Source: Parvularculaceae bacterium UBA4496 (GTDB taxonomy: Bacteria > Pseudomonadota > Alphaproteobacteria > Caulobacterales > Parvularculaceae). Taken from it: a DNA stretch of 8,920 bases. The position numbers were made by a program, and so were the translations under genes. The DNA is taken from contig DGNI01000014.1 of NCBI GenBank assembly GCA_002388885.1, forward strand, positions 7,379-16,298, read 5' to 3'. This document shows, in pieces, positions 1 to 5,877 of this stretch. The first letter of the stretch is position 1, and each line of letters begins with the position of its first letter. The notes under the pieces are model-generated. The model was not told the DNA's origin and ran no database searches. It saw only the letters and a program-made list of their open reading frames with translations.

Positions 1-480
1 GACATTCACCCCGCCGGCATTCGTGGAAATGACGCCGCCGATCTGGCATGTGCCTTCTGCGCCGATGGAAAGCGGAAACAAACGCCCCGCTTCTTTCGCC
101 GCTTCCTGCGCCTCCGCAAGGATCACGCCCGCATCGACGGTCATCGTATTGTTCAGGGGTTCGATCTCGCGAATGCGCCGCATGCGTTTCAGCGACAGCA
201 ATATCTCGTCGCCGAACGGTATCTGCCCGCCCACCAGCCCCGTATTGCCGCCTTGCGGCGTGATCGCGATGTTGTGATCGGCGCAGATTTTGACGACCGC
301 GGCGACTGCTTCCGTCGATGCCGGGCAAACAATCATCGCGGCTTCGCCGGGCCAGCGCCCGCGCCATTCTGAAAGGAACGGCGCCGCGTCCTCGCCTTCG
401 ACAACGCCTTTAGCGCCGACAACGCCTTTTATGGCGTCGAGGGCGACTTTTGACGGCGCGGAGCGTGTGGCTGCACTCAT
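1..480 (-). CDS. FAD-linked oxidase, D-2-hydroxyglutarate/D-lactate dehydrogenase-like (N-terminal part, runs off left edge)
   Basis: Reading leftward from the ATG at 478-480 gives 160 codons with no stop before the window edge, so the C-terminal two thirds are missing. The visible part is the FAD-binding domain of the GlcD/D2HGDH family (COG0277, PCMH fold). Residues 75-85 read PQGGNTGLVGG, the pyrophosphate-binding loop. Residues 112-118 (TMTVDAG) and 142-157 (EGTCQIGG...STNAGG) are the other hallmark FAD contacts. The leader segment with SEWRGRWPG near residue 40 is typical of alphaproteobacterial D-2-hydroxyglutarate dehydrogenase-like members. These enzymes oxidise D-2-hydroxy acids to 2-oxo acids and pass electrons onward from FAD in the cytosol or at the inner membrane. 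The substrate cannot be fixed without the C-terminal domain; D-lactate or glycolate oxidation are alternatives. The Shine-Dalgarno is weak (GGA about 9 bases before the ATG). The neighbour across the spacer is divergent and unrelated. Confidence 0.9.
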   Translation of the reverse strand, partial: MSAATRSAPSKVALDAIKGVVGAKGVVEGEDAAPFLSEWRGRWPGEAAMIVCPASTEAVAAVVKICADHNIAITPQGGNTGLVGGQIPFGDEILLSLKRMRRIREIEPLNNTMTVDAGVILAEAQEAAKEAGRLFPLSIGAEGTCQIGGVISTNAGGVNV

Positions 481-502
481 GAGTTCTGTCCGGTTTGTTG
501 CA

Positions 503-515
503 TGACTAGTAGTCA
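503..515. promoter_or_regulatory. Short palindrome TGACTA-G-TAGTCA, possible operator
   Basis: This is a six-base inverted repeat around a single central base. It overlaps the candidate -10 box of the minus-strand oxidase gene and ends 23 bases before that gene's start codon. The position would suit a repressor site. No regulator is encoded nearby and I do not recognise the motif as a known operator, so the role is inferred from position only. Confidence 0.3.
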
Positions 516-534
516 GCCGCGCGCGCCGGTTCAA
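506..534 (-). promoter_or_regulatory. Candidate sigma-70 promoter for the FAD-linked oxidase gene
   Basis: On the minus strand a TTGAAC box (529-534) is followed after 17 bases by TACTAG (506-511). That would start transcription about 18 bases before the ATG at 480. The -35 matches the consensus at four positions and the -10 at only three, so this rests mainly on spacing and position. The -10 lies inside a 13-base near-perfect palindrome (503-515). Confidence 0.35.
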
Positions 535-569
535 GCAAGGCGGGGGGGTATCGCGGCGGATGAACGGTT

Positions 570-598
570 TTGCCTTTAGAAGCAAAGAGGGCTAACAA
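570..598 (+). promoter_or_regulatory. Weak candidate promoter for the two lipoprotein genes
   Basis: TTGCCT (570-575) and TAACAA (593-598) are 17 bases apart, about 48 bases upstream of the ATG at 646. The -10 is poor. The rest of the 165-base divergent spacer (481-645) holds a run of seven G at 542-548 and a perfect tandem duplication of the 8-mer ATTTTCAG at 621-636. The second copy of that 8-mer ends at the Shine-Dalgarno AGGAG (635-639). Nothing else in the spacer is recognisable. Confidence 0.25.
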
Positions 599-645
599 TC
601 CCACCCAAATCCAGCGGGGGATTTTCAGATTTTCAGGAGAGAGAG

Positions 646-1452
646 ATGTACCTACGTAATCTAGCCGCGTCGGCGGCGGGTCTCTTGTTGCTTGCGGCCT
701 GCGGCCAGCAGGAGGCGGCGAACGGCTCCGCCCCGCCAGAGCAAAACGAATCCATGGATCATGCTGCCCGCGCCGCTGCGGCGCTTTCCGACCCGGCCCG
801 CCCCGAAGCGGACCATGCCGACGACGCCTTGAGAAAACCGGCCAACGTTCTTGCCTTTATCGGCATTGAGCCTGGAATGACGGTGTTCGAAATGGAAGCG
901 GGCACTGGATATTATACCGAACTGTTCTCGACGCTCGTCGGTGCTGACGGCGAGGTCATTATGCAGAACCCTGCCGTATTCGATACTTTTCTTGGAGACG
1001 CCGTGCCCACGCGAGTCGATGGGCGGCTTGAAAACGTGCGCGTTTCGAAAACCAACTTCGATAATCTCGATGCGGAAGACGGCTCGGCTGATATCGTCAC
1101 CTGGATGCTCGGCCCGCATGAGCTTTATTATACGCCGAACGGCGGCGGACCGCTCGGCGATGTTGAGGCGACGTACGCAGAGATTGCCCGCGTCCTGAAG
1201 CCGGGCGGCGTATTCGTGGCGCTTGATCACGCAGCGGCGGACGGTTCGCCGGAAACGACAGGCGGCGCAACGCATCGCATCGACCCGCAGATCGTCAAAG
1301 ATCTCGCCATGGAAGCGGGCCTTGTGTTCTCCGGCGAAAGCGACGTGTTGCGCAACCCGCAGGACAGTTATGAAACCGGCGTGTTTGACGCCAGCGTCAG
1401 ACGCAAGACCGATCGCTTTCTCTACAAGTTCACAAAACCAGAAGAAGAATAG
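646..1452 (+). CDS. Lipoprotein with class I methyltransferase-like fold (COG4798 type), copy 1
   Basis: This 268-residue protein is a predicted lipoprotein. A hydrophobic leader ends in the lipobox LAAC with Cys19, and the +2 residue is Gly rather than Asp, so Lol sorting to the outer membrane is expected. After a low-complexity linker (about 20-60), the domain resembles COG4798 'predicted methyltransferases'. It has LAFIGIEPGMTVFE (69-82), a glycine-rich motif I-like E-A-G-T-G-Y-Y-T-E (84-92), GPHELYY (156-162), and YAEIARVLKPGG (177-188) followed by LDH. The C-terminal signature ESDVLRNP...TDRFLYKFTKP (231-265) is also typical. Family members are annotated as SAM-dependent methyltransferases, but no activity is established here, and SAM is not expected outside the cytosol. 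The start is well supported by AGGAG six bases before the ATG. The gene forms a two-gene unit with its paralogue, nine bases downstream. It may be an enzyme with an unknown cofactor or a non-catalytic binding protein. Confidence 0.88.
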   Translation: MYLRNLAASAAGLLLLAACGQQEAANGSAPPEQNESMDHAARAAAALSDPARPEADHADDALRKPANVLAFIGIEPGMTVFEMEAGTGYYTELFSTLVGADGEVIMQNPAVFDTFLGDAVPTRVDGRLENVRVSKTNFDNLDAEDGSADIVTWMLGPHELYYTPNGGGPLGDVEATYAEIARVLKPGGVFVALDHAAADGSPETTGGATHRIDPQIVKDLAMEAGLVFSGESDVLRNPQDSYETGVFDASVRRKTDRFLYKFTKPEEE

Positions 1453-1461
1453 GAGAGGGAT

Positions 1462-2301
1462 ATGATGATCGGGAAACGGCTGCTGCTCGCGGGGGCGGGC
1501 GCGCTGGCGCTTGCCGCCTGTGGAAACTCGGACGAGCCATCGCAAGATCAACTCGCCGCGGATGCGGAATCGCATGCGGCGGATGAAACGGGCCATGACC
1601 AGTCTGCAGATGAGGAAGGCTTTATCGCCGCCGCAGTGAATTCGGATCAACGCCCGGAGGCCGATCGCGAAGCAGACGCGAACCGCCATCCGGCGACGGC
1701 GCTCGCCTTCTTTGGCGTCGAGCCTGGCATGACCGTGTTCGAAATCGAAGCCGGCCCCGGTTATTATACCGAACTGCTTTCGCTGGCGGTGGGCGAGGGC
1801 GGCGCTGTCATCATGCAGAACCCGCAAGGGTTCAGAGACTTCGCCGGCGATCAGATCGATGCGCGGCTTGCAGACGGCAGACTCGCCAATGTTACGGAAT
1901 CGATCAGCGAGTTCGATGTGTTTGACGTGGCTGACGGCAGCATCGATCTTGCCACATGGGTGCAGGGTCCGCATGAAGTTTATTTCGTTCCCGACGGCGC
2001 AACGCCCATGGAAGATCCGTCAAAGCCCTATGCGGAAATCTATCGCATCCTGAAACCGGGCGCGGCTTTTGTGACGATCGACCACGTCAACGCGCCCGAC
2101 GCGTCCATCGAAACCGGCGGCGAGTTGCATCGGATACACGCATCGCACGTGATCGAGATGGCTCAGGGCGCCGGATTCGTTCTCGAAGCGGAAAGCGATT
2201 TTCTCGCCAATCCTGAAGACGACCATCAGTCTTTGCCGTGGAGCGAAGGCATTCGCGGGCGCACGGATCAGTTTGCGCTGCGGTTCCGCAAGCCTGAATG
2301 A
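1462..2301 (+). CDS. Lipoprotein with class I methyltransferase-like fold (COG4798 type), copy 2
   Basis: This 279-residue protein is a tandem paralogue of the upstream gene, with the same architecture. Its lipobox is LAAC with Cys20 followed by Gly. An acidic, low-complexity linker (21-60) is longer than in copy 1. The conserved domain begins at HPATALAFFGVEPGMTVFE (76-94). Motif I is E-A-G-P-G-Y-Y-T-E (96-104), followed by VIMQNP (116-121, also present in copy 1), GPHEVYF (169-175), YAEIYRILKPG (190-200) with IDH, and the tail NPEDDH...RTDQFALRFRKP. This tail is closer to the family norm than copy 1 in the DD and RFRKP elements. It has SLPWSEG where copy 1 keeps the commoner VFDAS. An AGGAG at 1451-1455, overlapping the upstream stop codon, serves the ATG at 1462 or the adjacent ATG at 1465. 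The second start would drop one residue. Co-transcription with copy 1 is very likely. Substrate and activity are unknown. Confidence 0.88.
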   Translation: MMIGKRLLLAGAGALALAACGNSDEPSQDQLAADAESHAADETGHDQSADEEGFIAAAVNSDQRPEADREADANRHPATALAFFGVEPGMTVFEIEAGPGYYTELLSLAVGEGGAVIMQNPQGFRDFAGDQIDARLADGRLANVTESISEFDVFDVADGSIDLATWVQGPHEVYFVPDGATPMEDPSKPYAEIYRILKPGAAFVTIDHVNAPDASIETGGELHRIHASHVIEMAQGAGFVLEAESDFLANPEDDHQSLPWSEGIRGRTDQFALRFRKPE

Positions 2302-2303
2302 GT

Positions 2304-2327
2304 GTATAATTATGGCTTTTGAAGCCA
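2304..2327 (-). terminator. Possible weak terminator overlapping the 3' end of the DUF2306-type gene
   Basis: On the minus strand TGGCTT-CAA-AAGCCA forms a perfect six-base-pair stem (2313-2327). It covers the last codons before the TAA stop and is followed by the AT-rich stretch TAATTATA. The two converging genes are only eight bases apart, so any terminator must overlap coding sequence. The stem is short and the tract is not a clean T-run, so termination here is only a suggestion. Confidence 0.3.
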
Positions 2328-2843
2328 GCGCTTGCGGACTGGACGGATAAGCGCAGCGGTGAAAACGCCGCCGATTGCGCCGAAGACGGACAGAAAAATA
2401 AAAAACGGGGTCCAGAAATTATCCGCGCCGTCAAACAGGCGCGGCAGTCCCCGCGTGCCGGCCTCTGCGATGGCGGCCAGCACCAAGCCGAAATAGGACC
2501 ACGACATCATCTGTAAATGCAGGTCCAGCGCTAAAGGCGATTTTTTGACAGCGTAAAAAATAATTCCGATTACGCCGACACTAACCGTCAGCAGGCTGAA
2601 TATTGCGAACAGGTGGAAATAATTGGGCCCGCCGGTGAATTCATAAAGCGACAGGGCGGAAAGATTGGTCGTCGCCATGGCGACTACGTAGGCAAAGCCG
2701 AGCAGGCGATGTGCTATATCGCCCTTGCGCCGGAAAAACACGAGCGGCCCGATGGCCAGCGCCGCAACAGCAACCCAGAGATGAAATGCGCCGAGGCTGG
2801 TATTGCTCCATCGCCAGAATTCGAGTGCGTCCCGCCATTCCAT
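2310..2843 (-). CDS. DUF2306-type five-helix integral membrane protein
   Basis: This 177-residue protein has five clear hydrophobic segments at about 18-37, 47-67, 76-98, 112-128 and 144-166, separated by charged loops. The loops include FFRRKGD after the first helix and VRKRWLQKP at the end. The pattern matches the DUF2306 (PF10067) predicted membrane proteins: H at the start of helix 1 (H21) with GP at 32-33, HRLLGFAYV at 45-53, H77 in helix 3, and H109-L-Q before helix 4. The function of that family is unknown. Regularly placed histidines at helix ends suggest metal or haem binding, but that is inference. I chose the ATG at 2841-2843 because GGAGGA lies about seven bases upstream. An in-frame TTG at 2876 would add 11 residues but lies next to the -10 of the predicted promoter. 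The gene sits downstream of sua5 but appears to have its own promoter. Confidence 0.82.
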   Translation of the reverse strand: MEWRDALEFWRWSNTSLGAFHLWVAVAALAIGPLVFFRRKGDIAHRLLGFAYVVAMATTNLSALSLYEFTGGPNYFHLFAIFSLLTVSVGVIGIIFYAVKKSPLALDLHLQMMSWSYFGLVLAAIAEAGTRGLPRLFDGADNFWTPFFIFLSVFGAIGGVFTAALIRPVRKRWLQKP

Positions 2844-2864
2844 TGGTGATCCTCCAATACATAC

Positions 2865-2893
2865 TTTATAATTCAAAGTAATTTGAGAATCAA
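2865..2893 (-). promoter_or_regulatory. Promoter for the DUF2306-type gene
   Basis: On the minus strand TTGATT (2888-2893) and TATAAA (2865-2870) are separated by exactly 17 bases in a conspicuously AT-rich stretch. The predicted start near 2858 would give a short leader of about 15 bases that contains the GGAGGA ribosome-binding site (2850-2855). This is the best-looking promoter in the window. It implies transcription independent of sua5, which ends 20 bases upstream. Confidence 0.6.
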
Positions 2894-2913
2894 GGAAATG
2901 AAGCTAAAATGGT

Positions 2914-3858
2914 TTAAAGGCGCGGCGCGGCGGCACGGTTGAGGCGGTCGTTGATCGCGTCGCCTAATCCCTCCATGGGAACCGGCGCGCAGGCGATGGT
3001 TTTAAGGCCATGCGCCGCCGCCATGCGGTCAAGCGCATGAAGGTGTCCGAACAGCTTCGCCGCCGCCTCACGCAAATCGCCGGACGGGCTGAGGTTGAGC
3101 GCGTGGTCGCCGCCCGCGATCTCGCCGAAGCCGAGAAAAGCCTCGCCGTCATTTTGCTCCGTCGCATTGAGCCGAATTGGTGCGATTGGCGCGTAATGGC
3201 TCGCCATCATGCCGGGGGCTTCGATGCGATTTACATTGGCGGTTATCAGCGGCTTGCCGATAACGCGCTCAATGTCGTCGCGCGCAATGCCGCCGGGGCG
3301 CAACAACACGGCGTTGTCGCCTTCGACCTTCACGATCGTCGATTCAACCCCGACCGCGCATGGCCCGCCTTCAATGACCATGTCGACATTGTCGCCAAGC
3401 GACTGGCGCACATGATCGGCGGCAGTAGGGCTGATGGTTCCCGAACGATTGGCGCTCGGCGCGGCGAGCGGACGATCGACAGCTTTGATCAATCCTTGCG
3501 CAACGGGATGATCGGGCATCCGGACGCCGACCGTATCAAGTCCCGCAGAAACAAGCAGCGACAGATTGCTGTCCGCAAGCCGCGGCAAGACTAGCGTCAG
3601 CGGCCCCGGCCAGAAAGCGGCGCTGAGTTTTTCCGCCAGCGGAGAAAATGAAACATAACGCTTCGCCATGCCGGCGCCGGACACATGAATGATCAGCGGA
3701 TTGAATTGCGGCCGGCCCTTGGCTTCGAAAATCCGCGCGACGGATTCATCGTTCGTCGCATCGGCGGCGAGGCCGTAAACCGTCTCCGTCGGCATGGCGA
3801 CGAGCCCGCCAGAAATGATGACGTCTTTGGCTTTTTCAATGTTGGTATCCGCGTTCAT
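2914..3858 (-). CDS. tsaC: L-threonylcarbamoyladenylate synthase, Sua5 type
   Basis: This cytosolic enzyme makes threonylcarbamoyl-AMP from threonine, bicarbonate and ATP, the first step of t6A formation on ANN-decoding tRNAs. The 314-residue product has the full two-domain Sua5 layout rather than the short TsaC form. The YrdC domain carries PTETVYGL (23-30), K-G-R (47-49), NPLIIHV (53-59), WPGPLTLVLPR (83-93), VGVRMPDHPVA (110-120), APSANRSG (133-140) with the S-x-N pair, and GVESTIV (170-176). A linker with PGMMASHYAP (215-224) leads to a C-terminal Sua5 domain containing FLGFGE and ending near LNRAAAPRL. The start is uncertain. ATG at 3858 (MNADTN) fits the family; an ATG at 3870 would add four residues. 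Neither has a visible Shine-Dalgarno. The gene lies 44 bases downstream of the small exported-protein gene on the same strand and may share its transcript. Confidence 0.95.
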   Translation of the reverse strand: MNADTNIEKAKDVIISGGLVAMPTETVYGLAADATNDESVARIFEAKGRPQFNPLIIHVSGAGMAKRYVSFSPLAEKLSAAFWPGPLTLVLPRLADSNLSLLVSAGLDTVGVRMPDHPVAQGLIKAVDRPLAAPSANRSGTISPTAADHVRQSLGDNVDMVIEGGPCAVGVESTIVKVEGDNAVLLRPGGIARDDIERVIGKPLITANVNRIEAPGMMASHYAPIAPIRLNATEQNDGEAFLGFGEIAGGDHALNLSPSGDLREAAAKLFGHLHALDRMAAAHGLKTIACAPVPMEGLGDAINDRLNRAAAPRL

Positions 3859-3902
3859 GGGCGAGCGCATAGCACAGGGCGCGAGAATAACGCAGCCGTC
3901 AT

Positions 3903-4280
3903 TCAGCGCGAAATCACCATCTCCACCACCCACGCACAGCCGCCGTCGAAGATGCCGCCGGTAAGGCGCCCGCCGCCGTCAATCGTCCCTTCGAAGACGA
4001 CGCCGGCGCGGCCCGGGAAATAATAATCGGCGTTGAAAAACCCGTCATGGGTGACGAGGCCTTTGACGGTCTGCCAGGAGCCTTGCCAGGCGCGCAGGGC
4101 GCCGTTTCTGATTTCGATGCGGGTGAGCGGCAAGTCACGACATGTAGCGTCGGACAGCCCGGGCGAAACGCGGGTTACGCCCTGATAGACGCCGTCATAA
4201 TTATAGGAAACGACTTGCGCCGCGGCTTTCGTCGTGACGAGGGCAGCAGCAATCACCATACATATAATGAAATAACGCAT
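3903..4280 (-). CDS. Small exported protein of unknown function
   Basis: This 125-residue protein has a typical Sec signal peptide (positively charged start, hydrophobic core about 4-16, cleavage predicted after AAA at 19-21). The mature part is about 104 residues. It is rich in Gly and aromatic residues, with YDGVYQG (28-34), an FEGTIDGGGRLTGGI stretch (96-110), and two cysteines, C47 and C115, that could form a disulfide in the periplasm. Alternating short hydrophobic and glycine-turn segments suggest an all-beta fold. I do not recognise a named family. The start is supported by AGGAG seven bases before the ATG. It is upstream of sua5 on the same strand with no terminator in the 44-base gap, so the two may be co-transcribed. 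Export makes a role in tRNA modification unlikely. Confidence 0.75.
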   Translation of the reverse strand: MRYFIICMVIAAALVTTKAAAQVVSYNYDGVYQGVTRVSPGLSDATCRDLPLTRIEIRNGALRAWQGSWQTVKGLVTHDGFFNADYYFPGRAGVVFEGTIDGGGRLTGGIFDGGCAWVVEMVISR

Positions 4281-4391
4281 AATCTGTCTCCTGCACCCGG
4301 TAGACTAGCAAAATGCGTGCCTTCGCGTTAATCCTAAGATGAAAATCCGGTGATGCGTACTTCCAGCCAAAGTGAATAAACGGGGGCTGCA

Positions 4392-5822
4392 ATGACGATC
4401 AACCCATTCAAATCCTTCATTTTTGTAGTCTGTTTGCTGATAGCGTCATGCCAGCCTCAGCCTGAACTTGTAGAAGGCGAAAACCTTGTCGTTCTTGAAG
4501 GCGCGACGGCGATTACCGGTGATGAGATATTGCCGGACAGCGCCATCATTATCGATAACGAAGAAATTATTCGCGTGGGCGCCGCCGGGGAATTCCGGTA
4601 CCCGGATCAAACAATTGTCGTGGATCTTTCGGGCGCATGGGTGACACCCGGATTTATTGACACGCATGTTCATTATACGGAGTTCGACAAGGATAAGCTC
4701 GATATTATCCTGCGCACTCTGTTGGCGAATGGCGTCACGACGGTCCGTGCGGCAGCTGGCCTGACCGAGTTTAATGTCGCGCTACGCGATGAAATTGAAC
4801 GAGGCGAACGGTTGGGCCCGCGTATGAAGACCGCCGGCCTGCCCATTGATACGCCTGACGGGCCAATGGATTGGATGGCTCAAGTTTCGACGCCTGAAGA
4901 GATGCGTACTGAAATACGCAAGCAGGCTGACGAAGGCGTCGACTACATAAAACTGTACAGAACAGTCGGACCCGTTCTCGCAGCTGTTGCCGTCGAGGAA
5001 GCCCACGCATTGGACCTAAAAGTGATCGGGCACCTCAATATGACCACTTGGGCCGACGCGTCGGCGATGGGGTTCGATGGCATTGTTCATTCGGGCATCT
5101 ACGCGCCCACATGGGAGCTGGCGCCAGAAGAACATTGGGAAGCGATCCGGCGCGCGTTCAATCAAGGCAGGGAGCCCGGAGAAGAGAACGGTTTCAAGCT
5201 TTTGCTGGATCATGTCGATCTCGATAGTGAGAAGTCGCAAGCGTGGATGGAGGATTTAGCGGATCGGGGCACGCCGCTGGAACCGAACCTTGTGATGCTC
5301 GAAGCGCTGCTCTGGGGTGACGATCAAACGACATTCGATTTATATGAGCCTGCAAAAGCGCCAGAGAACTGGAAAGGCACGTTCCGGCTCGCCTTTCCCC
5401 ATCCGGCTGTTGCCGCAAGGACGCCGGAATGGGCGCAGGAAATAAAGAAAACGTATCCGCTGTTTGAAGATTTGGCCGTCCGGCTTTATCGGGCCGGCGC
5501 TGTTGTCAGCGTCGGCACGGACCTGATGAATCCGTGGATGACGCCCGGCGCTTCTTATCATCGCGAGCTGGCGCTGTTGAAAAATGCAGGTCTTACGGAA
5601 CGCGAAATCCTGAAGGCGGCGACGCATTTTGGCGCGGTCGCTATGACCCTTGAAGAGCAGATCGGCAGTATTGAAGCGGGCAAGTCTGCGGATCTGGTGG
5701 TGCTAAACGCTGATCCTCTCGCGGATGTTCGGAATTTTCGCGATATACGATTTGTGTATTTAAGAGGCCGGAAACTGTCGCCAGCACAATTACTGAACAA
5801 TACCCTGAGCGCGGCGGAGTAG
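4392..5822 (+). CDS. Lipoprotein amidohydrolase (imidazolonepropionase-like, COG1228)
   Basis: This 476-residue metal-dependent hydrolase of the amidohydrolase superfamily has an N-terminal lipoprotein signal (lipobox IASC, Cys20, then Gln, predicting outer-membrane sorting). After a small beta-sandwich segment (about 30-85), the TIM-barrel domain shows every expected ligand. These are H92-x-H94 in TPGFIDTHVHY, a likely carboxylated Lys187 in VDYIKLY, His214 in VIGHLN, His233 in DGIVHSG, and Asp377 in VGTDLMNPW. The C-terminal sandwich has the hallmark GSIEAGKSADLVVLNADPL (425-443). This points to a binuclear-metal, catalytically competent enzyme acting outside the cytosol on amide or peptide-like bonds. 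Peptide or prolidase-like activity on small periplasmic substrates is plausible, but the substrate cannot be read from sequence. The ribosome-binding site is poor (GGGGG about seven bases before the ATG), but only this start gives the lipoprotein signal. It appears to be a single-gene unit, divergent from the small exported-protein gene. Confidence 0.92.
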   Translation: MTINPFKSFIFVVCLLIASCQPQPELVEGENLVVLEGATAITGDEILPDSAIIIDNEEIIRVGAAGEFRYPDQTIVVDLSGAWVTPGFIDTHVHYTEFDKDKLDIILRTLLANGVTTVRAAAGLTEFNVALRDEIERGERLGPRMKTAGLPIDTPDGPMDWMAQVSTPEEMRTEIRKQADEGVDYIKLYRTVGPVLAAVAVEEAHALDLKVIGHLNMTTWADASAMGFDGIVHSGIYAPTWELAPEEHWEAIRRAFNQGREPGEENGFKLLLDHVDLDSEKSQAWMEDLADRGTPLEPNLVMLEALLWGDDQTTFDLYEPAKAPENWKGTFRLAFPHPAVAARTPEWAQEIKKTYPLFEDLAVRLYRAGAVVSVGTDLMNPWMTPGASYHRELALLKNAGLTEREILKAATHFGAVAMTLEEQIGSIEAGKSADLVVLNADPLADVRNFRDIRFVYLRGRKLSPAQLLNNTLSAAE

Positions 5823-5832
5823 TTTTTTTCAA

Positions 5833-5862
5833 GGGCGCAGCGCTGGAACTCGCGCCGCGCCC
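5833..5862. terminator. GC-rich hairpin between convergent genes, possible terminator
   Basis: In the 55-base gap between the converging amidohydrolase and beta-barrel genes, GGGCGC-A-GCGC pairs with GCGC-C-GCGCCC around an eight-base loop, with one mismatch. It is the only strong structure in the gap. On the plus strand the T-run (5823-5829) precedes the stem instead of following it. On the minus strand the stem is followed by A residues. It therefore does not fit a classic intrinsic terminator for either gene, although it may still separate the two transcripts. Confidence 0.3.
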
Positions 5863-5877
5863 GGTTATTGCGCGCGT

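Noticed and set aside
290..505. Plus-strand open frames in the first 500 bases
   Set aside because: They are antisense to the FAD-linked oxidase, whose minus-strand frame is open to the window edge and carries unmistakable FAD-binding motifs.
661..1974. A 437-codon open frame on the minus strand, antisense across both lipoprotein genes
   Set aside because: It is longer than either real gene, but the sense frames carry signal peptides, family motifs and ribosome-binding sites. The antisense product is rich in Arg, His and Ile with no recognisable domain. Its internal repetition simply mirrors the gene duplication and high GC at third positions.
3010..3594. A 194-codon plus-strand open frame opposite sua5
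   Set aside because: The sense frame has every Sua5 motif; this frame is Arg- and Ala-rich with no domain and no good ribosome-binding site.
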